DNA of 64,000 bases from Streptomyces sindenensis (GTDB lineage: Bacteria; Actinomycetota; Actinomycetes; Streptomycetales; Streptomycetaceae). The DNA lies in contig NZ_BMSG01000030.1 in the NCBI RefSeq assembly GCF_014649035.1, positions 1 to 64,000 on the forward strand, given 5' to 3'. The notes under the pieces were generated by a model, which searched no databases, had not been told where the DNA came from, and saw nothing but the letters and a program-made list of their open reading frames with translations. Below are positions 58,337-64,000 of the stretch, piece after piece (the stretch's first letter is position 1; every line of letters begins with the position of its first letter). The position numbers and the translations under genes were made by a program.

Positions 58337-59176
58337 TCAGTTCGGACGTACCGGCACGATCAGCGGTGTGCCCGTACGCGGATGGGGGAAGACCTCCACC
58401 GGCTGCCGGTAGACCTCGCCGAGCAGCTCGCCGCTGAACACCGCCTCGGGCGGGCCCAGTTCCGCGATCCGCCCGTCGTGCAGGACGGCGGCCCGGTCCG
58501 CGTACGCCGCCGCGAGCCCCAGATCGTGCAGGACGACGACCACCGCGTCCCCGGCGGCGGCCCGCTCCCGGCAGATCCGCAGCACCAGCTCCTGGTGGCG
58601 CAGGTCCAGGGCGGCGGTCGGCTCGTCGAGCAGCATCAGCGGAGCCCGCTGGGCCAGCACCCGGGCCAGCGCCACCCGCGCCTTCTCGCCGCCCGACAGC
58701 GCCGAGAACGGGCGGGCCGCGAACCGGGTCACCTCGGTCGCCGCCATCGCCGCGGCCACCGCCGCGTCGTCCTCGTCCTCCCGCTCCGTACCGGCCCAGG
58801 GCGCGCGCCCCATCCGTACGACGTCCTCCACCGGGAACGGGAAGGACAGCACGGCGGCCTGCGGCAGCACCGAGCGGCGCAGCGCCAGTTCGGGCGCGGA
58901 CCAGGCGGCCGCCGGGCGGCCGTCGATCCGCACCTCGCCGCTTCCGGGGGCCAGATCGGCGGCCAGCGCGGCCAGCAGCGTCGACTTGCCGGCCCCGTTC
59001 GGTCCGACCAGGGCGACCACCTCGCCGGCGTGCGCGGTCAGGTCGACGGAGTCCAGCACCTGCCGCTGCCCGAGGCGGACCGAGAGTCCGGCGGCCTCCA
59101 CGGCGGGGGAGCCGGGCGCGACGGGCGAGGGCAGCTCCCGGGTGCGTACCGCGAACAGATCTCTCAGCGTCCTCAT
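58337..59176 (-). CDS. hmuV: Haem ABC transporter ATP-binding protein
   Basis: A 279-residue ABC ATPase. Walker A GPNGAGKST, Q-loop in LPQAAVLSFPFPVEDVV, signature LSGGEKARVALARVL, Walker B LMLLDEPTAALD and the H-loop VLHDLGLA. The PFPVEDVVRMGR stretch is typical of HmuV/ChuV haem importers. Start overlaps the permease stop by 4 bases (ATGA). With HmuT and HmuU it forms the energy-coupled haem uptake complex in the cytoplasmic membrane. Confidence 0.93.
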   Translation of the reverse strand: MRTLRDLFAVRTRELPSPVAPGSPAVEAAGLSVRLGQRQVLDSVDLTAHAGEVVALVGPNGAGKSTLLAALAADLAPGSGEVRIDGRPAAAWSAPELALRRSVLPQAAVLSFPFPVEDVVRMGRAPWAGTEREDEDDAAVAAAMAATEVTRFAARPFSALSGGEKARVALARVLAQRAPLMLLDEPTAALDLRHQELVLRICRERAAAGDAVVVVLHDLGLAAAYADRAAVLHDGRIAELGPPEAVFSGELLGEVYRQPVEVFPHPRTGTPLIVPVRPN

Positions 59177-60297
59177 GCCCAACCCCCTTGCTTGCGACGG
59201 GTCCTGCGCAGCAGCCAGAAGAAGAACGGGCTGCCGAAGAGCGCGGTCAGCACCCCGAGCGGCAGCTCGGCCGGGGCCGCCACCGTCCGGGCCGCGAGGT
59301 CGCCCGCCACCAGCACCAGGGCGCCGCCGAGCGCGCTGCCCGGGACGAGGAAGCGGTGACCGGGGCCGTTCGCCATCCGCAGCAGATGCGGGACGAGCAG
59401 CCCGACGAAGGAGATGATCCCGGCCACGGCGACCGCGGCCGCCGTCAGCAGCGCCACCACCAGCACCAGCACGATCCGCAGCCGCTCCACGTCCACGCCC
59501 AGGTGCCGGGCGGGCCGTTCGCCCAGCGCCAGCAGGTCCAGCTTGCGCGAGTGGAACGGGGCGATGAGCAGCCCGGCCAGCGCGCACGGCAGTACGGCCA
59601 GCACCTTGGGCCAGGTCGCCTGGGAGAGGGAGCCGAGCTGCCAGAAGGTGATCTGGGTGATCTGCGCGTTGTCCGCGAAGAAGATGAACAGGCCGATCAG
59701 CGCGCCCGCGAAGGCGTTGACGGCGATACCGGTGAGGATCAGCGTCACCACCTCGGTCCGGCCGCCGGAGCGCGACAGCGCGTAGACGAGCAGCACGGTG
59801 GCCAGTCCCGCGACGAACGCGAAGACGGTGATGGTCCAGTTGCCGAAGAAGGTCAGGCCGAGCGCGATCGAGGCGACCGCGCCGACCGCCGCGCCCGCCG
59901 AGATCCCGATCACGCCGGGTTCGGCGAGCGGGTTGCCGAACACGCCCTGCATCAGGGCGCCCGCGCAGCCGAGCGACGCGCCGACGAGCACCGCGAGGGC
60001 GACCCGGGGGAGCCGCACGTTCCACAGGACGCTCTCGCCGACCCGGTCCAGCGCCTGCCCGCCGAGCCCGATGCGGTGCTGCACGGAGGACACGACGTCC
60101 CCGAGCGGGATGTCGTACGCGCCGATCGCCGCCGACAGCAGACAGCCGGCGAGCAGGGTGAGCGAGAGCCCCACGGTGAGCAGATACGCCTTGCCGTGCG
60201 GGGACTTGGCGCCAGGCGTGTCGGGCGCGGCGCCCTTCGGCGGTCCGGCCGGGGACTTCTCCACGGGGCCGGTGCGTTCCTCGTACGAGGTGGTCAC
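59173..60297 (-). CDS. hmuU: Haem ABC transporter permease (FecCD family)
   Basis: A 374-residue permease with about ten TM spans. Family blocks: VRLPRVALAVLVGASLGCAGALMQGVFGNPLAEPGVIG, read across residues about 90-128, and LALGERPARHLGVDVERLR, the loop that contacts the ATPase. GIISFVGLLVPHLLR follows near the C-terminus. The first about 35 residues are a polar, Pro-rich cytoplasmic extension. It overlaps hmuT and hmuV by 4 bases each. Confidence 0.93.
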   Translation of the reverse strand: MTTSYEERTGPVEKSPAGPPKGAAPDTPGAKSPHGKAYLLTVGLSLTLLAGCLLSAAIGAYDIPLGDVVSSVQHRIGLGGQALDRVGESVLWNVRLPRVALAVLVGASLGCAGALMQGVFGNPLAEPGVIGISAGAAVGAVASIALGLTFFGNWTITVFAFVAGLATVLLVYALSRSGGRTEVVTLILTGIAVNAFAGALIGLFIFFADNAQITQITFWQLGSLSQATWPKVLAVLPCALAGLLIAPFHSRKLDLLALGERPARHLGVDVERLRIVLVLVVALLTAAAVAVAGIISFVGLLVPHLLRMANGPGHRFLVPGSALGGALVLVAGDLAARTVAAPAELPLGVLTALFGSPFFFWLLRRTRRKQGGWA

Positions 60298-61376
60298 TGG
60301 CCCTTTCCGCCCTTCGCGTACAGCTGCTCGACGATCTCGGTGAGCACCCGGTCGGTGCGCGGGCCGTAGTTCAGCAGCACGCCGTCGTCGACCGTGACGA
60401 CCCGGCGGTCCAGGCCGGCCGGGGTCTCCGCGATCCCCGGGATCTTCACCAGGCCGTCCATGCCGCCGACCGACTCGAACCCCTTGGTCATCAACAGGAT
60501 CGCGTCCGGAGCGGCCTTGGCGAGCGCCTCGCTGGTGATGGCGGTGAAGTCCTTGTCCAGCCCCGATTCCTTCCCGGCGTCGACCGCGCCCGCGGCCTCC
60601 AGCAGCGAACTGGCCCCGGACTCCGCGCCGCCCAGCAGATAGACGGAGGCCGAACCGCGCAGATAGAGGAAGGCGACCCGGGGCTTCTTGCCGTCGGCGG
60701 GGGCCGGGACGGACTTCTGGACGTCGGCGATCCGCTTCTCGGTGCGCTTCTTCAGCTCCGTACCGGCCGACGGTACGCCGAGGGCCTCGGCGACGGTGTC
60801 GATCCGGCGGCCCACGTCGGACAGCTCCTCGGCGGGCTCGACGACGAGCAGCGGGATGCCCGCGTCCCGGATCTGGTCGATGGCCTCGGACGGTCCCGTG
60901 GTGGTGTCGGCCAGCACGATCGTCGGCTTCAGGGAGAGCACGCTCTCCGCCGAGACGTCGTGGGCGCGGGTCACCACCGGCAGTTTCTCGGCCTGTTCGA
61001 AGGTGGCGGTGATGTCCCGGGCGACGACCTGTTTGCCGAGGCCCAGGGTGAAGACGATCTCGCTGAGCGACCCCGTCAGCGGCACGATCCGCTCGGTGGA
61101 GTCGATCGTGACCTCCTTGCCGTCCGCCGAGTCGACCGTCACCGGCAGCCTCGGCGCGGGGGTACCGGCCAGCGGCTCGACCCGGTCCGCGTCGGCGGAG
61201 CTCCGGGCGGACGCGGACTTCGGCGCGGAATCGCTGCCTCCACCGCAGCCGGTCAGGACCAGGGCGAAGGCGACGGCAGCGGTGAGCGCGGCGGCGGCCC
61301 TGCCCCGGGCCGGGCGACGGCGGGCCGTCGTCGCGGCGTCCGGGCCCATCGAGGCGAAGTCCTGCGAGATGCGCAC
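60294..61376 (-). CDS. hmuT: Haem-binding lipoprotein of the ABC importer
   Basis: A 360-residue class III substrate-binding lipoprotein. Lipobox LTGC (Cys44) follows a hydrophobic stretch. The mature protein has RIVPLTGSLSEIVFTLGLGKQVVARD and SAESVLSLKPTIVLADTT, as in HmuT/ChuT, and a candidate haem-ligand Tyr in the C-terminal LLNYGPRTD. GTG 61376 is the start; Met at 61349 is possible and would still leave a signal peptide. First gene of hmuTUV, with an iron box about 100 bases upstream shared with the divergent htaA-type gene. Confidence 0.92.
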   Translation of the reverse strand: MRISQDFASMGPDAATTARRRPARGRAAAALTAAVAFALVLTGCGGGSDSAPKSASARSSADADRVEPLAGTPAPRLPVTVDSADGKEVTIDSTERIVPLTGSLSEIVFTLGLGKQVVARDITATFEQAEKLPVVTRAHDVSAESVLSLKPTIVLADTTTGPSEAIDQIRDAGIPLLVVEPAEELSDVGRRIDTVAEALGVPSAGTELKKRTEKRIADVQKSVPAPADGKKPRVAFLYLRGSASVYLLGGAESGASSLLEAAGAVDAGKESGLDKDFTAITSEALAKAAPDAILLMTKGFESVGGMDGLVKIPGIAETPAGLDRRVVTVDDGVLLNYGPRTDRVLTEIVEQLYAKGGKGQ

Positions 61377-61475
61377 TGAGGCACCGTCCTGTCGTTCTGC
61401 TGCGTGCGGTGGGTGGTTCGGGTGCGTGGCGAGGGTGGAGGTGGCGGAGGGGTTCCGGCGCGGCCTGAACGTAGC

Positions 61476-61494
61476 TTAGGTTAGCCTTACCTGA
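61476..61494. promoter_or_regulatory. Iron box between the divergent haem-uptake operons
   Basis: TTAGGTTAGCCTTACCTGA matches 16 of 19 positions of the DmdR1/IdeR iron box. It lies 26 bases before the HtaA-protein ATG and 100 bases before the hmuT start and so should repress both sides when iron is plentiful. Confidence 0.88.
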
Positions 61495-61519
61495 CTATCC
61501 AGTCCTCGGAGGGTCCCTC

Positions 61520-62980
61520 ATGCCGTCGCCCAGATCCCCCCGCGCGCTCGCCGTCGCGCTCCTCGCGGTCCTGCTGGGAGCCCTGCTCCCCGCCGCCACC
61601 GCGCAAGCGGCAAGCCGCACGGTGCAGGGTGGACGGCTGGACTGGGGTATCAAGGCGTCCTTCCAGAGCTATGTCACCGGGCCCATCGCGAACGGCAGTT
61701 GGAACCTGACCGGCGGCGCGGCCACGGTCGGCGGCAGCCAGTTCCGCTTCCACTCGGCGACCGGCTCCTACGACCCGGACTCCGGGGCGTTCGCCTCCGG
61801 CTTCTCCGGGGGCGTGCACTTCACCGGTCACCAGAAGGCCGACGGCGGCAATGAGCTGGACCTCACGATCAGCCGCCCCACGATCCGCGTCAGCGGCGGC
61901 AGCGGCATGCTCCACGCGGATGTGGTCAGCAAGGAGCGGGGGACCGGCAAGGTCTCCGGCCGCTCCCAGGTGCCCCTGGCCAGGCTCGCCCTCGGCGGGA
62001 TCAACATGAAGGGCGGTTCCACCCCCATCGCCCTCACCGGCGTCCCCACCACGCTGACCGCCGAAGGAGCCTCCGCCTTCGCCGGCTACTACACCGAGGG
62101 CACCCCGCTCGACCCGGTCAGCCTCTCCGTCGACACCAGGGGCGGCGCTGAGCCGAAGCCCTCCGCCCCCGCCAAGGAGAAGGACGAGGGCGAGAAGAAG
62201 GACAAGGCGGAGAAGAAGGACAAGGAGAAGGCGGGCCGCTTCGAGGACGCCGCCGTCGACTGGGGTGTGCGCCGCACCTTCCGCGAGTACGTCACCGGCT
62301 CCATCGGGCAGGGCACATGGACGCTCGCCGACGGTGCGGAGGACGGCGGGGCCCTGTTCCGCTTCCCGCAGGGCAAGGGAACGTACGACGCGAAGAAGGA
62401 GACGCTGGACGCGCAGTTCAGCGGCAGCATCCGCTTCACCGGCGCCCACGGCCTCGACCTGAAGTTCTCCGCCGTCACCGTCGCCGTCGCCAAGGGCGAA
62501 GGCACCCTCTCGGCCGACGTCACCAGCGAGGGCAGGACCACCACGGACGTCCCGATCGTCACCTTCGAGGCCGAGGACTTCGCGCCCGAGGACGGCCTCG
62601 CCGCCCTGACCGAAGCCCCCGCCGCCCTCACCGCCGAAGGCTCCGAGGCGTTCGGCTCCATGTACCGGGCGGGCACCGCGATGGACCCGGTCTCGCTCGC
62701 CGTGACCGTCGACGAGAAGGCCCGGCTGCCCGCGCTGCCCGACCTCGGCAGCGAGCCGACCGCGGCCGCCGAGCCCACCGGGAAGCCCGCCGAGGAGCCC
62801 TCCGCCGCACCGGCGGCCGCCTCCTCCGACTCCGGCCCGGGCGCCGGCACCTGGGCGGCCGTCGGCGGCGGTGCGCTGCTCCTTCTCGGAGCCGTGGCGG
62901 CGTTCTTCGCCCTGCGCCGCCGGTCCGCGCGGCCGGCCCCCGAGGCCGCCGACGCCACCGATTCCCCCCGGACTTCCTGA
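61520..62980 (+). CDS. Membrane-anchored haem-binding protein with two HtaA domains
   Basis: A 486-residue surface protein. Signal peptide (about 1-30, ending AQAAS), HtaA domain 1 (about 36-205, starting GRLDWGIKASFQSYVTGPI), a Lys/Glu-rich linker (KEKDEGEKKDKAEKKDKEK), HtaA domain 2 (about 245-410, starting AAVDWGVRRTFREYVTGSI), a Pro/Ala linker and a C-terminal TM span (AAVGGGALLLLGAVAAFFAL) with RRRS anchor. Each domain keeps the pattern of a Tyr near the start, a central His (FTGH; FTGAHG) and a late Tyr (FAGYY; GSMY), as in corynebacterial HtaA, where such residues hold haem. It should strip haem from host or soil proteins and hand it to HmuT. Confidence 0.9.
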   Translation: MPSPRSPRALAVALLAVLLGALLPAATAQAASRTVQGGRLDWGIKASFQSYVTGPIANGSWNLTGGAATVGGSQFRFHSATGSYDPDSGAFASGFSGGVHFTGHQKADGGNELDLTISRPTIRVSGGSGMLHADVVSKERGTGKVSGRSQVPLARLALGGINMKGGSTPIALTGVPTTLTAEGASAFAGYYTEGTPLDPVSLSVDTRGGAEPKPSAPAKEKDEGEKKDKAEKKDKEKAGRFEDAAVDWGVRRTFREYVTGSIGQGTWTLADGAEDGGALFRFPQGKGTYDAKKETLDAQFSGSIRFTGAHGLDLKFSAVTVAVAKGEGTLSADVTSEGRTTTDVPIVTFEAEDFAPEDGLAALTEAPAALTAEGSEAFGSMYRAGTAMDPVSLAVTVDEKARLPALPDLGSEPTAAAEPTGKPAEEPSAAPAAASSDSGPGAGTWAAVGGGALLLLGAVAAFFALRRRSARPAPEAADATDSPRTS

Positions 62981-63078
62981 CCCCGGCACCCCCATGTGTG
63001 CCTCATGGATCCTCACGCCCCTCCCCCCACGCTTCTCTTCTCTCTTCCGCCCCCTCTCCCCTTAGGAGACACACCGAC

Positions 63079-64000
63079 ATGGCAGCAAACCGCCGCCCCG
63101 CAGCCCTTGCCGCGGCCGTCGCCACGGCCGCCGCCCTCGGCGCCACCGCCTTCGCCCTCCCGGCGCTCGCCGCCGGCTCCCCGGCCGCCGGCCCTGCCGC
63201 CGCCCCGAAGTTCGAGATCGTGGACGGCACGCTGGACTGGGGCATCAAGGAGTCCTTCCGCACGTACATCGCCGGCCCCATCGCCCAGGGCGAGATCACC
63301 GTCGCCGACGGCGCTGAACAGGCCGAAGGCAACGGTGTGTTCACCTTCGTCGACGGCAAGGGCTCCTACGACGTCGGGACGCACGCCTCCGACACCGCGT
63401 TCAAGGGCGGCGTCCGGTTCGAGGGCCACCACGGCGCACTCGACGTCGAGCTGAGCGACATCAAGGCCGGCACGGGCCGGGAGACCGGCACCATCACCGC
63501 CGACTTCACCACCAAGAAGATGGACGGCACCGTCGTCACCAAGGACGACGCCCCCATCGCCGCCCTCGACATCACCGGCGCCGAGCGCGGTCGCGGCGCG
63601 AACGGCGAGACGGTCTTCACCGGCATTCCGGCCAGGCTCACCGCCGATGGCTCGGAGGCCTTCGCCGGCTTCTACGCGGAAGGCGCCGAGCTCGACCCGG
63701 CGACGCTGACGCTGAAGACCGCGGCCCCGAGCCCGACCCCGTCGGACGACCCGACCAAGGACCCGACGAAGGACCCCGACCCGACGAAGGACCCGGATCC
63801 CACCAAGGACCCGGACCCGACGACGGACCCGACCAAGGGCCCGGACCCCACCACGGACCCGACCAGGGGCCCGAGCACCGACCCCGCCCCCACCGCCTCC
63901 GAGACCGCCGCGCCCGTCAGCGGTCCGGTCGTCGACGGCACCCTCGACTGGGGCGTCAGGGAGGCGTTCCGCACGTACGTCGTCGGCACCATCGCCCACG
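63079..64000 (+). CDS. HtaA-domain protein, cut by the window end
   Basis: The first 307 codons of a second secreted HtaA protein. Signal peptide (about 1-32), then HtaA domain 1 (about 48-215; DGTLDWGIKESFRTYIAGPI, FEGHHG, FAGFYAEG). Next a (DPTKDPD)-type Pro/Asp/Thr/Lys repeat linker (about 220-265), then the start of a second HtaA domain (DGTLDWGVREAFRTYVVGTI) that continues past base 64000. AGGAGA precedes the ATG by 9 bases. It lies 98 bases after the first HtaA gene and probably shares its iron-regulated transcript. The C-terminus, and so its anchor, is not visible. Confidence 0.9.
   Translation, partial: MAANRRPAALAAAVATAAALGATAFALPALAAGSPAAGPAAAPKFEIVDGTLDWGIKESFRTYIAGPIAQGEITVADGAEQAEGNGVFTFVDGKGSYDVGTHASDTAFKGGVRFEGHHGALDVELSDIKAGTGRETGTITADFTTKKMDGTVVTKDDAPIAALDITGAERGRGANGETVFTGIPARLTADGSEAFAGFYAEGAELDPATLTLKTAAPSPTPSDDPTKDPTKDPDPTKDPDPTKDPDPTTDPTKGPDPTTDPTRGPSTDPAPTASETAAPVSGPVVDGTLDWGVREAFRTYVVGTIAH
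63729..63872 (+). repeat. Asp-Pro-Thr-Lys codon repeat array
   Basis: About ten imperfect GACCCGACCAAG-type units encode the rod-like linker between the two HtaA domains of the 63079 protein. Confidence 0.8.

Overview
The window is high-GC actinobacterial DNA, almost certainly from a Streptomyces chromosome. The support is strong G/C bias at third codon positions, frequent GTG starts, GGAGG-type ribosome sites, 4-base ATGA/GTGA gene overlaps, an actinobacterial type-A RNase P RNA (36712-37130), and F420- and mycothiol-type enzymes. About 56 protein genes, one RNA gene and three gene remnants can be supported. Almost every function is inferred from motifs read by eye; no database search was possible.

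Region 1 (1-7952). After a broken PIN-toxin remnant comes a compact seven-gene cluster with a divergent promoter region at 5759-6079. Leftward: a PhyH-type Fe(II)/2-oxoglutarate oxygenase, a glycosyltransferase-like protein with a DSD motif, a free-standing NRPS condensation-type protein and an MFS exporter. Rightward: a seryl-tRNA-synthetase-like amino acid:carrier-protein ligase, a 83-residue carrier protein and a dedicated phosphopantetheinyl transferase. This looks like a minimal, fully dissociated amino-acid tethering and tailoring pathway. It is the best candidate here for an undescribed biosynthetic system.

Region 2 (7912-25562). A KstR-like TetR regulator is followed by sites matching the mycobacterial KstR operator TnnAACnnGTTnnA. 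Three are perfect (8725, 18859, 22075) and one is near-perfect (8704). They lie before a GT4/methyltransferase/alpha-toroid operon, before an SCP2-type thiolase, and before a MaoC hydratase/alcohol dehydrogenase/SDR operon, which is a steroid- or acyl-side-chain-type beta-oxidation set. Between them lie membrane, mycothiol, F420, amidase, methyltransferase and MFS genes.

Region 3 (25692-36345) is mostly core: a beta-propeller-like protein, an iron-box-preceded siderophore-binding lipoprotein, the Nif3 / zinc-ribbon / RNase H-phosphatase operon, a KDPG aldolase, YaaA, an RNB-domain nuclease, and a MerR-membrane protein pair.

Region 4 (36410-41950): an Uma2 remnant, rnpB with a strong terminator, and a LacI-ManD-GH16 carbohydrate set with four related LacI-type palindromes. 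A GNAT and a GT2 glycosyltransferase follow.

Region 5 (42030-57078): an MFS exporter with a divergent TetR regulator, PhzF, SDR, PhoD, Gfo/Idh/MocA, a Bcr/CflA exporter, an Rsm22-like methyltransferase, a DDAH-like hydrolase with a divergent TetR regulator, and a Prim-Pol-like protein.

Region 6 (57173-64000): a lipoprotein, then a haem uptake locus. hmuTUV runs left and two HtaA-domain surface proteins run right from an iron box at 61476. The second HtaA protein runs off the window end.

A recurring oddity is short tandem repeats placed in intergenic spacers and leaders (18912, 20371, 23098, 25258, 45683, 57075) and in-frame Gly-rich repeats inside enzymes (thiolase, GNAT).
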